NCBI RefSeq assembly: GCF_003634105.1
Contig: NZ_RBIQ01000008.1
Location: 496,001-560,000, forward strand
DNA: 64,000 nucleotides
Reading direction: 5' to 3'
Source of the DNA: Maribacter vaceletii
GTDB taxonomy: Bacteria; Bacteroidota; Bacteroidia; Flavobacteriales; Flavobacteriaceae
Shown here: piece by piece, positions 26,585 to 37,137 of the stretch
Position numbering within the stretch: position 1 is the first letter of the stretch
Layout of the letters: every line of letters starts with the position of its first letter
Position numbers and translations under genes: made by a program
The notes under the pieces: model-generated
Seen by the model: the letters and a program-made list of their open reading frames with translations, nothing else
Told to the model about the DNA's origin: nothing
Databases searched by the model: none

Positions 26585-27694
26585 TTAAACAAAACTTTTA
26601 TCCCAATCTTTCCAAACCACTTCATACCCTTGCGATTTTATCATATTAGCAACCTCGGCAGTAGATCGCTCATCCGATATTTCAAACTGTTCTAAAGATT
26701 GTGGCTCTACACTATAACCCCCTGGGTTGGTTTTAGATTCTGCACTTATAGAAGTAATTCCTAGTTTTATAATATTATTTCTAAATAGTTGGCTCTCTCT
26801 GGTAGACATAGATAACTCCACGTCCTCATCTAACAACCTATACGCGCAGATTAATTGCACCAAATCAGCATCCGTCATTTCTACTTTTGGCTGTACCTCG
26901 CCTTCATGTGGCCGCAGTCTTGGAAAAGAAATAGAATACTTAGTTTTCCAATACGTTTTTTGCAAATATTTTAAATGTAAAGCGGTATAGAAACTATCAA
27001 CTCTCCAATCTTCTAAACCAAACAAAGCTCCTATTCCTATTTTATGTACTCCCGCTTTTCCTAGTCTATCTGGAGTATCTAATCTATAATCGAAGTTAGA
27101 TTTTTTTCCTTTTGGGTGATGCTCTTTATACGTTGCTTTATGATACGTTTCTTGATATACTAAAACCGCATACAAACCTTCAGCAACTAATTCTTCATAT
27201 TCTTCTTGATCTAATGGCTGCACTTCTATGCTTATATTAGAAAAATGTTTTTTTATAAGCTCTATTGCATTTTTAAGATACGAAACACCAACCGTTCTAT
27301 TAGCCTCTCCTGTGACCAATAAAATATGGTCATAGCCTAAATTTTTTATATGTTTTACCTCTTTTAATATCTCTGCATCTGTAAGTGTTTTTCTTGGAAT
27401 TTTATTTGTCATACTAAAACCACAATAGGTACAAATATTCTGGCATTCGTTAGACAAATACATAGGCACATACATTTGCATTGTATTTCCAAAACGTTTT
27501 TTAGTAATTGCACTACTACGTTGTGCCATCTCCTCAATAAACGGCTTAGCAGCAGGAGATATAAGAATCTTAAAATCTTCTAAATCTATCTTTTCTTTTT
27601 GAAGAACTTGTTTAACATCTTCTGAAGAATAAGTATATATTTCTTTCTCTAAAATATCCCAATCGTATTTTTCAAAGGTGCTTTTAAAAGACAT
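26585..27694 (-). CDS. thiH: 2-iminoacetate synthase (tyrosine lyase), radical SAM
   Basis: 369 aa. It cleaves tyrosine to p-cresol and dehydroglycine for the thiazole ring of thiamin under anaerobic-type chemistry. The radical-SAM cluster motif CxxxCxxC is at Cys84, Cys88 and Cys91 (CQNICTYCGF). Length and the VYQETYHKATYKEHHPKGKK segment match ThiH. It is the last gene of the thiamin operon, 88 bp after thiG. The presence of ThiH and absence of thiO here shows which thiazole route is used; thiF was not seen in the window. Confidence 0.96.
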   Translation of the reverse strand: MSFKSTFEKYDWDILEKEIYTYSSEDVKQVLQKEKIDLEDFKILISPAAKPFIEEMAQRSSAITKKRFGNTMQMYVPMYLSNECQNICTYCGFSMTNKIPRKTLTDAEILKEVKHIKNLGYDHILLVTGEANRTVGVSYLKNAIELIKKHFSNISIEVQPLDQEEYEELVAEGLYAVLVYQETYHKATYKEHHPKGKKSNFDYRLDTPDRLGKAGVHKIGIGALFGLEDWRVDSFYTALHLKYLQKTYWKTKYSISFPRLRPHEGEVQPKVEMTDADLVQLICAYRLLDEDVELSMSTRESQLFRNNIIKLGITSISAESKTNPGGYSVEPQSLEQFEISDERSTAEVANMIKSQGYEVVWKDWDKSFV

Positions 27695-27782
27695 TTATTT
27701 TCTGGCTTTTGATTTTTGGTTATCTGTTGTTCGTTGTTAAAAAATACTTCTTTTGCTAAAGGCTAAGAGTTGATATCAAAAA

Positions 27783-28553
27783 CTAACTTAAAAAAGAAGT
27801 TAGCGGACTACTAGCTTCCGCTTCTTTCCTTACAGGCGCTAATTTTGCATTGTATGCCATTCTACCAGCTTGTACTGCTATTTTAAATGCAGTAGCCATT
27901 TCTACTGGGTTTTGTGACACTGCAATTGCAGTATTAACCAAAACGGCATCAGCTCCCAATTCCATAGCATAAGCCGCATGAGATGGCGCACCAATACCCG
28001 CGTCTATTATAACCGGAACGGTACTTTGTTCAATAATAATCTCTAAAAAATCTATTGTCTTTAAACCTTTATTACTCCCAATTGGCGCTCCTAAGGGCAT
28101 AACACACTGTACTCCTACTTCTTCCAAACGTTTACATAAAACGGGGTCTGCGTGTATATAGGGCATAACCACAAAACCTTGCTTAACTAATTCTTCTGCA
28201 GCTTTTAAAGTTTCTATTGGGTCTGGTAATAAGTATTTAGGATCTGGATGAATTTCTAACTTCACCCAATTAGTTTGCAATGCTTCTCTTGCTAATTCTG
28301 CCGCAAAAACAGCTTCCCTTGCTGTACGAACACCAGAAGTATTTGGTAATAAATTAATATGATTCCCTTTTAAATGTGCCAGCATATCATCATTCTCATT
28401 CTGGACATTTACTCGTTTTAGGGCAACCGTAACCAATTCGCTTTCCGAAGCCAATACAGCCTCTCTCATTTTTTGCGAACTATTAAATTTACCTGTTCCA
28501 GTAAATAATCTTGAATTAAAAGTCTTATCGGCTATTTTTAAAATATCTTTCAT
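27783..28553 (-). CDS. thiG: Thiazole synthase
   Basis: 256-aa TIM-barrel enzyme that builds thiazole phosphate from deoxyxylulose phosphate, dehydroglycine and ThiS thiocarboxylate. The substrate-binding lysine is Lys98 ([10 protein letters not shown]), with RLFTGTGKF near the start and [13 protein letters not shown] and [12 protein letters not shown] late in the chain. It follows thiE by 11 bp and precedes thiH. Confidence 0.97.
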   Translation of the reverse strand: MKDILKIADKTFNSRLFTGTGKFNSSQKMREAVLASESELVTVALKRVNVQNENDDMLAHLKGNHINLLPNTSGVRTAREAVFAAELAREALQTNWVKLEIHPDPKYLLPDPIETLKAAEELVKQGFVVMPYIHADPVLCKRLEEVGVQCVMPLGAPIGSNKGLKTIDFLEIIIEQSTVPVIIDAGIGAPSHAAYAMELGADAVLVNTAIAVSQNPVEMATAFKIAVQAGRMAYNAKLAPVRKEAEASSPLTSFLS

Positions 28554-28564
28554 TTTACATTCTA

Positions 28565-29212
28565 TTATTTTTCAAAACTATGGCGTTGTTCTAAAGCACT
28601 ACCTGTATTTAATAAGTTATGAAACTCCCCTATTTTATTAAAATCTCTAGTAATTTCTCCAGAAACTGCAATACCAGAAATTCCCGTTTTTAAAATCTCT
28701 GAAACATCTTCTGTTACAATACCACCAATAGCAATAATTGGCGTATCCGCTTTTAACTCATCTAAAATCGCTTGGTATCCTAAAATACCTAGTACTGGAC
28801 TTAAGTTTTCCTTAGTTGTTGTATACCTATATGGCCCCAAACCTATATAGTCAATTCCTTTAGTGACTAATGCCTCACAATCCTGTAAAGTATTTGCTGT
28901 GCCACCAATAATTTGCCACGATTCTAAAGATTTACGTGCTTCTATAGGACACGTATCCTTCTTTCCTAAATGAACTCCATCTGCTTTTACTTCCTTAGCT
29001 ATTTTATAATAATCATTTATAATAAGCCTTGTTTGAAAATGCCCCGTAATCTCACGTGCTTTCATCGCTATTTTCAAAATCTTCTTTTCTGATACATTTT
29101 TTAAACGCAATTGCACTAGTTCCGCGCCAGATGTACATGCTTTTTGAATATTATTTAAATGTTCCTGCGGACTTTCTCCTTGCGATATATAATGTAGTTT
29201 AGGTATAATCAT
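28565..29212 (-). CDS. thiE: Thiamin-phosphate synthase
   Basis: 215-aa TIM barrel that joins HMP pyrophosphate and thiazole phosphate. Active-site motifs are complete: [45 protein letters not shown] and IIAIGGI. This is the canonical copy; the second ThiE-like gene at 30417 is more divergent. It lies 18 bp after thiD. Confidence 0.95.
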   Translation of the reverse strand: MIIPKLHYISQGESPQEHLNNIQKACTSGAELVQLRLKNVSEKKILKIAMKAREITGHFQTRLIINDYYKIAKEVKADGVHLGKKDTCPIEARKSLESWQIIGGTANTLQDCEALVTKGIDYIGLGPYRYTTTKENLSPVLGILGYQAILDELKADTPIIAIGGIVTEDVSEILKTGISGIAVSGEITRDFNKIGEFHNLLNTGSALEQRHSFEK

Positions 29213-29230
29213 TTTTATATTTATTAGAAG

Positions 29231-30031
29231 TTAAGAATTTGAGGATTTAATAGTATTAATTTTTTGATGAAACCCTAAGAGAGAATCGTTAGAATTTAAA
29301 AACTGTTCTGTATAATATTTTGCATTTTTAGCAGCGTCATCTAATTCTATTTTCAAAGCTATATTACTAGCTAAAGAAGAAGATAATACACAACCACTTC
29401 CGTGTTTTTCATAAACACTTTTTGCTTTAGGTTCTATATTGATTTGAACAATTTTATTATAATACAATTCATCCCAACCTTTTTTATCGGTTCTATGTCC
29501 GCCTTTTAAATAGATATTTGTTTTTTCTGAAATATGCGCAATGGTTGCCTCTATATCTTTTTCTGGGTATAGCAGCTTAATTTCATCGTAATTGGGTGTG
29601 ATTAAAAAGCACTTATCCCAAATACAGTCTAACAAATTTTGATTTTCGGTTGCATGAAAATCAAAACCTGCTGTTGCTTTTAGTATTGGGTCTACTATAA
29701 TTTTAACTTCTGAATTTAAGATATGCAACTTATCTAAAACTTCTGACAATATCTCCCAAGACTGAATAATTCCAATCTTAACAACTGAAATTTCAAAACG
29801 CTCAAAAAGTGTTTCAATTTGAGCTAAAATCACTTCTGTGTCTGTCCAAATACATGCTTTAAAATCAATATCATTTTGAACTGTTATCGCACTACAAACA
29901 GAAAGTCCATACAAACCATGCGCTTCAAATGTTTTAATATCTGAAGTTAAACCAGCACCCCCTGAAGGGTCGTGACCAGCTATAGTCAATATGCAATTAT
30001 CAATTGGCAATGAACAATTCCTTTTCCCCAT
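29231..30031 (-). CDS. thiD: Hydroxymethylpyrimidine/phosphomethylpyrimidine kinase with repeat-derived N-terminus
   Basis: 266-aa ribokinase-fold enzyme that phosphorylates HMP twice. Motifs are AGHDPSGGAGLTSDIKTFEA near the N-terminus, KATAGFDF and the GSGCVLSSSLAS anion hole. The first 12-15 residues (MGKRNCSLPIDNC) are read from the left inverted repeat at 29987-30019, so the 5' end of the gene was created or replaced by the repeat; family members usually begin just before LTIAG. The ATG is 1 bp after the stop of the four-helix-bundle gene. Confidence 0.93.
   Translation of the reverse strand: MGKRNCSLPIDNCILTIAGHDPSGGAGLTSDIKTFEAHGLYGLSVCSAITVQNDIDFKACIWTDTEVILAQIETLFERFEISVVKIGIIQSWEILSEVLDKLHILNSEVKIIVDPILKATAGFDFHATENQNLLDCIWDKCFLITPNYDEIKLLYPEKDIEATIAHISEKTNIYLKGGHRTDKKGWDELYYNKIVQINIEPKAKSVYEKHGSGCVLSSSLASNIALKIELDDAAKNAKYYTEQFLNSNDSLLGFHQKINTIKSSNS
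29987..30019. repeat. Left inverted repeat bracketing the four-helix-bundle gene (33 bp)
   Basis: This 33-bp sequence pairs in inverted orientation with 30391-30423: 26 of 33 positions agree by my count, including 18 of 19 at the inner end (core CAATTGGCAA then GAACAATT). Its inner end is 13 bp from the stop of the four-helix-bundle gene, and it lies inside the thiD reading frame. Confidence 0.7.
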
Positions 30032-30032
30032 A

Positions 30033-30386
30033 TTAGATATTGTTTTTAGATGAATTGATGATTTTGTACAATATCCTTAGGATTTCTTCAACTTTATCAA
30101 ACAAAATTTTAAATTCTTCTTGGTTGATGTATCCAGTATCTTTTAATATTCTTAACCAATATTTGGTTTCACGAGCTTCTTTATAGGCAATTGATAATTT
30201 ATAAATAAAATCTTTTTTAGAAATCCCTCCAATAGCTTCTTCCGTATTCGCTCCTATTGAAGTTCCCGAGCGTAGTATTTGTTTAGACAAAACGTATTCT
30301 TTCTTTTCAGAAACTAATTTCTGTGAAAGTTTAACTACTTCCACTGCAAAGTCATAGGTTTTATCTAAAATAATATTTTTACTCAT
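30033..30386 (-). CDS. Four-helix-bundle protein (S23/IVS-like family)
   Basis: 117 aa, all alpha-helical. The family signature SKQILRSGTSIGANTEEA is at about residues 39-56, followed by KLSIAYKEARETKYWLRIL. This family was named for proteins encoded by intervening sequences in 23S rRNA genes and is related to the Avd accessory protein of diversity-generating retroelements; its function when found alone is unknown. It sits between thiE2 and thiD with no known link to thiamin, and its ORF is bracketed 4 bp and 13 bp away by 33-bp inverted repeats. It therefore looks like an inserted unit that preserved operon expression. Confidence 0.92.
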   Translation of the reverse strand: MSKNIILDKTYDFAVEVVKLSQKLVSEKKEYVLSKQILRSGTSIGANTEEAIGGISKKDFIYKLSIAYKEARETKYWLRILKDTGYINQEEFKILFDKVEEILRILYKIINSSKNNI

Positions 30387-30390
30387 AGTA

Positions 30391-30423
30391 AATTGTTCTT
30401 TGCCAATTGTACATTGTTAATTG
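30391..30423. repeat. Right inverted repeat bracketing the four-helix-bundle gene (33 bp)
   Basis: Partner of 29987-30019. Its inner end is 4 bp upstream of the four-helix-bundle ATG and its outer end contains the thiE2 stop codon. Read on the minus strand it is nearly the same (about 30 of 33) as the repeat at 31010-31042. Confidence 0.7.
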
Positions 30424-31004
30424 AAGTGACGTTTCATTGTTTTAAAAATTTCCACTGGTTCATTACTATTCCAAATTCCCCCTAAAACACCAACACCTTT
30501 ATAACCTAGTTTATCAAACTCAGATAGATTCGTAGTAGTTACACCTCCCATACCCACAATTCTTTTATCAATATTATTCACATTAAAACCACGACCTTCA
30601 TAGCCTTTTTTAGATATGGATGAAAACACGGGACTTAATAAATGATAATCAAATTCAAAATCGCAATTCTCTAACACTTTCGGTTCATGAAAAGAAGAAC
30701 TAATTGTTTTTCCATACATATTTAAGTTTAAAAAATACTGCCCAGGATTATCTATATGGTCTATTCTTTTCTGTTCTTGAAAATGAATTCCTTTTAAAGA
30801 AAACTCATTTATTAACTCATGAAAATAATGCACTACTATGCGGTTATGGTATTTTGAATGTATTAGATTTAAATACGCACAATGTTCCGCATAGTTTTTA
30901 TTAGGTTTCCTTAAATGATAATACTGTAAACCTTCTTGAAATAACTGGTTCAATATTTCAATTTCGTTGGCAACATCGTTTTCTGGTGCTATTAAAACTA
31001 TCAT
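30417..31004 (-). CDS. Second ThiE/TenI-like protein (possible thiazole tautomerase)
   Basis: 195-aa TIM barrel of the ThiE/TenI family. I chose the ATG at 31004 (MIVLIAPENDVANEI) because the longer frame to 31040 is read through repeat DNA. It keeps YYHLRKPNK and LLSPVFSSISKKGYEGRGF but lacks the usual Asp-rich pyrophosphate-binding loop (GIHFQEQKR in place of DGVHLG). That suggests TenI-type thiazole tautomerase rather than a second synthase; this is inference. Order thiC-thiE2-(four-helix bundle)-thiD is otherwise usual for the phylum. Confidence 0.85.
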   Translation of the reverse strand: MIVLIAPENDVANEIEILNQLFQEGLQYYHLRKPNKNYAEHCAYLNLIHSKYHNRIVVHYFHELINEFSLKGIHFQEQKRIDHIDNPGQYFLNLNMYGKTISSSFHEPKVLENCDFEFDYHLLSPVFSSISKKGYEGRGFNVNNIDKRIVGMGGVTTTNLSEFDKLGYKGVGVLGGIWNSNEPVEIFKTMKRHFN

Positions 31005-31009
31005 TTTGT

Positions 31010-31092
31010 CAATTAACAATGTACAATTGACAATGAACAATGAACAATAATATATAACTCAAGAGTTATTGTTAATTGCACATTGCCAATTG
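31010..31092. repeat. ORF-less long hairpin of the same repeat family
   Basis: Arms 31024-31050 and 31066-31092 pair with about 22 of 27 matches, around a small inner palindrome (ATAACTC-aa-GAGTTAT, 31054-31069). The left 33 bp (31010-31042) match the right repeat of the four-helix-bundle unit at about 30 of 33 positions. It fills almost the whole spacer between thiC and thiE2, so it could also act as an mRNA stability or attenuation hairpin inside the operon. Confidence 0.65.
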
Positions 31093-31101
31093 TATTATTT
31101 A

Positions 31102-33053
<1,952 letters not shown>

Positions 33054-33070
33054 AATTACTCTTTACTTTT

Positions 33071-33274
33071 TTACCCGCCTTGTGCAGCCTGAATTATTAA
33101 AACTTTATTATTAGTGTCTAAGAGATGTGTTTCCCAAGTAGCAGTTGGTATAACCGTATTATCTATTGCTACTGCAACTCCTTGAATAGGAAATTTTAGT
33201 TCTTTTAAAAGCTCTAAAACGTTGGTATTTTTCCGTATCTCTAACGGAGAATCATTAACATAAATAGTAATCAT
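33071..33274 (-). CDS. thiS: Sulfur carrier protein ThiS
   Basis: 67-aa ubiquitin-fold carrier ending in the required Gly-Gly (IIQAAQGG), whose C-terminal thiocarboxylate donates sulfur for the thiazole ring. Internal motif GVAVAIDNTVIP is typical. It is the first gene of the operon, directly below the TPP riboswitch. Confidence 0.95.
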   Translation of the reverse strand: MITIYVNDSPLEIRKNTNVLELLKELKFPIQGVAVAIDNTVIPTATWETHLLDTNNKVLIIQAAQGG

Positions 33275-33376
33275 ATACAGTATATTTAAAATATGCTGTA
33301 AATCTTAAAGGGCTAAAACGACTTTGAAATAAACATACACCGGAAGAAAATAAGGTGCATTCTATGAAAATGTTGC

Positions 33377-33398
33377 AAACGTATATTGCAATACGTTT
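33377..33398 (-). promoter_or_regulatory. Hairpin in the expression platform of the TPP riboswitch
   Basis: Perfect 8-bp stem (AAACGTAT and ATACGTTT) with a 6-nt loop, directly downstream of the riboswitch on the minus strand. There is no long U-tract after it, so control of translation or a partner-dependent terminator is as likely as intrinsic termination. Confidence 0.45.
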
Positions 33399-33400
33399 TT

Positions 33401-33484
33401 CAACTTTTCCCTTCGGCGGTACTAACCGCATCAGGTTCAAAGGGTATGTCTCAGTCCCAAAAAAGGAACACCCCTAAAGTTTAC
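33401..33484 (-). promoter_or_regulatory. TPP riboswitch (THI element) controlling the thi operon
   Basis: On the minus strand the conserved cores are all present in order: AGGGGTGTTCC, GGGACTGAGA, CCCTTTGAACCTGAT and GCCGAAGGGAA. Helix P1 can form between AACTTT at the 5' end and AAAGTT at the 3' end. It lies about 127 bp upstream of thiS and would reduce expression of the eight-gene operon when thiamin pyrophosphate is abundant. Confidence 0.96.
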
Positions 33485-33515
33485 CCTGTAAATGTATATA
33501 AAAAATACAAGCAAA

Positions 33516-33584
33516 AATACAAAAGAGTATTATTTTATTTTTTGTTGTAATTGCCTTGTACATTCTTGTAAAATTCTTTCGTAA
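33516..33584 (+). repeat. Decayed direct copy of the GT2 gene promoter and first codons
   Basis: Positions 33516-33561 match 37891-37936 at 38 of 46 positions by my count. After a 2-nt gap the match continues into sequence equivalent to the first codons of the GT2 gene (shared AAAATTCTTT and GTAA), but the start codon position is TTG and the next is a stop. The two copies flank the BNR-protein/lipoprotein gene pair. The rest of the 33485-33835 gap shows only an A/T-rich spacer and the hairpin at 33631. Confidence 0.5.
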
Positions 33585-33630
33585 AAGACGCCAAAAGAAG
33601 GGTTAATATCAACAAAAGACATTCGTACTA

Positions 33631-33664
33631 CCATATATCAAACCCTATAATTTTGATCATATGG
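33631..33664. promoter_or_regulatory. Imperfect palindrome upstream of the BNR protein gene
   Basis: CCATAT-ATCAAA at 33631-33642 pairs with TTTGAT-c-ATATGG at 33652-33664, a 12-bp stem with one bulge and a 9-nt loop. It lies about 170 bp before the gene start and could be an operator or a structured leader. Confidence 0.35.
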
Positions 33665-33835
33665 TGTAAAAAAACAATCATAAAAATCGTTACGAAAACC
33701 CGATGTACACTTAATTTGTAACAAATAGGTATGCGATAATTAAAAAACTTTTTATATGCCTAATAGTTTTTTGAAACGCATTCTATAGTTACCAAAAATT
33801 AGCAGCTATTCTGCAATATTATAATATTTAATTAA

Positions 33836-36800
33836 ATGAAAATAGCAACAAAAATAATCCTATTTCTTACCATAGTATTTTTTCAATTTAGTGCACGTGC
33901 ACAAACCGACCCTGATTTCTTTAATAAGATAAAAACAGAGCGTGTTGTATCTGACCCAGATATAGAGTGGGAAAGCTTTGCTCCTGGCACATCTGGTTAT
34001 TGTGAAGAATTTTGGTGTCACCCAACAGATACAAACGTTATGTTTAGTGGTCCAGATATGCACGCTAGTTTTGGTACATGGGATGGCGGTCTAACTTGGC
34101 AGACACTAAAAGATTACGATGGTTCTGGACTAGAAATGAGACGTGTGATTGACATTCAATTTTCAACACAAAATCCAGATTTAGGAATAGCCTTTTCCAG
34201 TAACCAAACATCCAGTAATACAAGAGGTGAAATTTATGAAACTAATGATAGAGGAAAAACTTGGAGTTCAGTTTCCAACATGGGGCTGGTACATTCTAAA
34301 GTTGCTATACACCCTACAAATGATAATATTTGGTTTTTAGGTGCTGGTGATTTCTGGAACGTTAAAGCGGTACGTAGAAGTCAAGCAAATCCAAACGGAG
34401 GAAAACAAAGTAGAGCTAGTTATGGTTATGTATGGAAAACAACTGACAAAGGAGCTAACTGGACAAAAGTAGCTACTAATCTTTCTAATGATTTAGATGT
34501 AGGTAGAATTATATTCAACCCTAGTAGCCCACAAAATATGATTATGGCAACTAGTCATGGTGTTTATGTAAGTTCCGACACTGGAGACACTTGGACTGCA
34601 AATTCAACAGGTTTACCTAATAACTTACCTCGTGACTTAACATCTCATTACGAATCAAGCACAGGAACTTTTACTTTATTTCTTGTAGAACAAACTGTTT
34701 TTACAGCTAGTGGTAGCGCTATAAACTCTACAGGAGGGGTATATAAGAGTACCGATAATGGCGCAAGCTGGACAAGTATTACTGGTGATTTAGGTATAGA
34801 TTTTACAACAGTTACAGACTGGTCTGCACGTAATCGCTACCACAGATCATTAGGCTATTGGTTTGGTATGTCTATAAATGATTCTAAAGCTACACATACT
34901 ACCTATCCGTCTAATGTACTATCTGTCTTTAATAGAATCGTTGTTAATCCATTAAACAAAGATGAAATTTACATTTCTCAAAACACAAAACACGACTATG
35001 GTTTTGGCCCTGGAGATATTTGGAAAACAGAAAATGGAGGAACTACTTGGTTTCCCTGCGCTAGAAACGGGAAATATTGGCTAAATAACAGTAATGCTAG
35101 TTATTGGAATAACAAAACAGGCCTTAGTACAACTACTGCTAATATGGATTTTTCTCATGTACAAACAGAAATGGATGATTTAAGTGAAATCCAAGGTACA
35201 CGAGCACTAGCTATAAATGCCAATGGTGATGTTTTTACCGTTATCGCTCAACAAACATTTAGAACAAATAATAGTGGAAATAGCTGGGAACAAATAGATG
35301 ATTTTGAAACCAATTCAGGAAGTAACAAATGGGTTGGACGAGGTAATAATGCGCTTCCAGGAAGATTTATGTTATTAGAAACTGGTATACAAAATCGTAA
35401 ACTACTATGTAGTGGCGAGCATGGTTTATGGCAAACAACAGATTTAGATGGCTGGGCAAATCCAGATGCTGTAGTAATAGAACAAATTGAAGGTCAAACT
35501 TTTGATACTGGAGGTTACAAATCTGCACATTCTATCTCTGCGGTAGCAGTACACCCAAATGACCCAAACACTATTTATACTTTAGTAGATCGTCAAACCC
35601 ACAGAGGTAAAGTACGTAAGTCTACAGATGGAGGACAAACATGGTCAAACATAGCTACTATTTTTGATGCAGCTTCTGGAATCTCATCCAGTGTTGCACA
35701 TCAACGTTCACTACTAATAGATCCGGTTACTCCAAATAACATGTATTTTGTTGCTGTAAATAGAAATGTAAGAGGTGTTGGTGGCTCTGGTCCTGGTCCA
35801 ACTTTAACTCAAGGACAATATGGAGTTTATAGATCTAATGATGGCGGGGTTACATGGAATGTTAATAACCCTAGTCCCCTATCTAATACTAGCGTAAGTG
35901 AGATTGCTATGCATCCTGATGACCCACAAACAATTTTTGCAACATTAAATCATCCTGTAGGAGCTTTATACAAATCTGTTGATGGTGCTGTTAGCTGGAC
36001 ACCAATGACAATACCTTCGGAAATAGCATCTGTTAACGATATATTTATTGATAGAAATACAAAAGACATGTTTTTATCTGCAGGTTCTCGTTCTGGAGTA
36101 TTTAATGCAGGTGGTGTTTGGAAAAGTACTGATGATGGAGCTACATGGGATCGTATTTTTGAAGCGCCTTTTATATGGCAAACAGAAACGTCTCCTTTAG
36201 ACTCTAATATTATTTTAATTTCTGCTGCTACTCAAATTTACACAAAGGCTAATGATTTTAAAAACCCTGGTGCCTACCTTTCTCTTGATGGTGGTACTGC
36301 TTGGACAAAAATAAATAAAGGCTTAGCACATTCTGATAGAATAGTTGACCTTAAACCAGATCCTTATGATCAAAATATTATTTGGTCTGCTGGTTGGGGA
36401 AGTGGATGGTACAAAGCTCAAATATCTACCGTAGAAAAAACGGTATTTGACGCTGATTTTACTATAGCAATAACTACCGAAACATGTCCTAATCAAAACA
36501 ATGGTAAAATAAATATTGTTGCCAATAGTAGTAATGATTACATTGTTTCTTTTAATGGTACTACTACAGATTTCACTAAAGATATTACACTAGAAAATAT
36601 TGAACCTGGCAATTATAATTTATGTATTTCTATAGACGGAAAAACAGAAAGTCAATGTTTTAATATTGAAATAAAAGAAGCCGCAGAGATTCAAGGAATA
36701 TCTTTATTAAGTGAACACAAATTTTCTTTAAATATAGAAAAAGGAACAGCTCCTTTTAGTGTTTCTATAAACGACCAAGTAGTATACGAAACACTATCCA

Positions 36801-37132
36801 ACTCTTTTTCTGTAGATGTTAATCATGGTGATGTTGTTAAAGTAAAATCAGGTGTTTTATGTGAAGGAACTATTGTTAAATCTATTGATTTATTACACAC
36901 AACAATAGCTTATCCTAATCCAACAAACAATGCTTTTCAACTTTCATTACCTATGAATGAGGGCAATATTTCTATAGAGTTATATAATATAAATTCTCAA
37001 TTAGTCTCTTCTAAAGTATACAAAATACAATCAGGAAAAGTAAATCTGAATTTAGAAAACAACCCTGCAGGAATATATTTTGTAAAAATTAAAGGAAAAA
37101 AACCTACGTATTTCCAAATTATAAAGAACTAA
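33836..37132 (+). CDS. Secreted BNR/sortilin-type beta-propeller protein with type IX sorting domain
   Basis: 1098 aa. A signal peptide ends near SARAQ. Residues about 25-870 consist of BNR/Asp-box repeats (SxDxGxTW forms such as STDGGQTWSNI, SNDGGVTWNV and STDDGATWDRI), the sortilin/GH74-like double propeller look. The C-terminal about 75 residues are a T9SS type A sorting domain (AYPNPTNNAFQLSLP, then GIYFVKIKGKK), so the protein is exported by type IX secretion and fixed to the surface or released. I cannot tell whether it is an enzyme; GH74 catalytic residues were not recognisable. The lipoprotein gene follows after 5 bp. Confidence 0.9.
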   Translation: MKIATKIILFLTIVFFQFSARAQTDPDFFNKIKTERVVSDPDIEWESFAPGTSGYCEEFWCHPTDTNVMFSGPDMHASFGTWDGGLTWQTLKDYDGSGLEMRRVIDIQFSTQNPDLGIAFSSNQTSSNTRGEIYETNDRGKTWSSVSNMGLVHSKVAIHPTNDNIWFLGAGDFWNVKAVRRSQANPNGGKQSRASYGYVWKTTDKGANWTKVATNLSNDLDVGRIIFNPSSPQNMIMATSHGVYVSSDTGDTWTANSTGLPNNLPRDLTSHYESSTGTFTLFLVEQTVFTASGSAINSTGGVYKSTDNGASWTSITGDLGIDFTTVTDWSARNRYHRSLGYWFGMSINDSKATHTTYPSNVLSVFNRIVVNPLNKDEIYISQNTKHDYGFGPGDIWKTENGGTTWFPCARNGKYWLNNSNASYWNNKTGLSTTTANMDFSHVQTEMDDLSEIQGTRALAINANGDVFTVIAQQTFRTNNSGNSWEQIDDFETNSGSNKWVGRGNNALPGRFMLLETGIQNRKLLCSGEHGLWQTTDLDGWANPDAVVIEQIEGQTFDTGGYKSAHSISAVAVHPNDPNTIYTLVDRQTHRGKVRKSTDGGQTWSNIATIFDAASGISSSVAHQRSLLIDPVTPNNMYFVAVNRNVRGVGGSGPGPTLTQGQYGVYRSNDGGVTWNVNNPSPLSNTSVSEIAMHPDDPQTIFATLNHPVGALYKSVDGAVSWTPMTIPSEIASVNDIFIDRNTKDMFLSAGSRSGVFNAGGVWKSTDDGATWDRIFEAPFIWQTETSPLDSNIILISAATQIYTKANDFKNPGAYLSLDGGTAWTKINKGLAHSDRIVDLKPDPYDQNIIWSAGWGSGWYKAQISTVEKTVFDADFTIAITTETCPNQNNGKINIVANSSNDYIVSFNGTTTDFTKDITLENIEPGNYNLCISIDGKTESQCFNIEIKEAAEIQGISLLSEHKFSLNIEKGTAPFSVSINDQVVYETLSNSFSVDVNHGDVVKVKSGVLCEGTIVKSIDLLHTTIAYPNPTNNAFQLSLPMNEGNISIELYNINSQLVSSKVYKIQSGKVNLNLENNPAGIYFVKIKGKKPTYFQIIKN

Positions 37133-37137
37133 AAACA

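Noticed and set aside
30033-30386. Four-helix-bundle gene as a diversity-generating retroelement accessory protein
   Set aside because: No reverse transcriptase or variable/template repeat pair is present in the window, so a DGR is not supported.
33255-33440. A 61-codon minus-strand ORF overlapping the thi leader
   Set aside because: It begins inside the TPP riboswitch core and its sequence is explained by the conserved RNA; no protein family is apparent.
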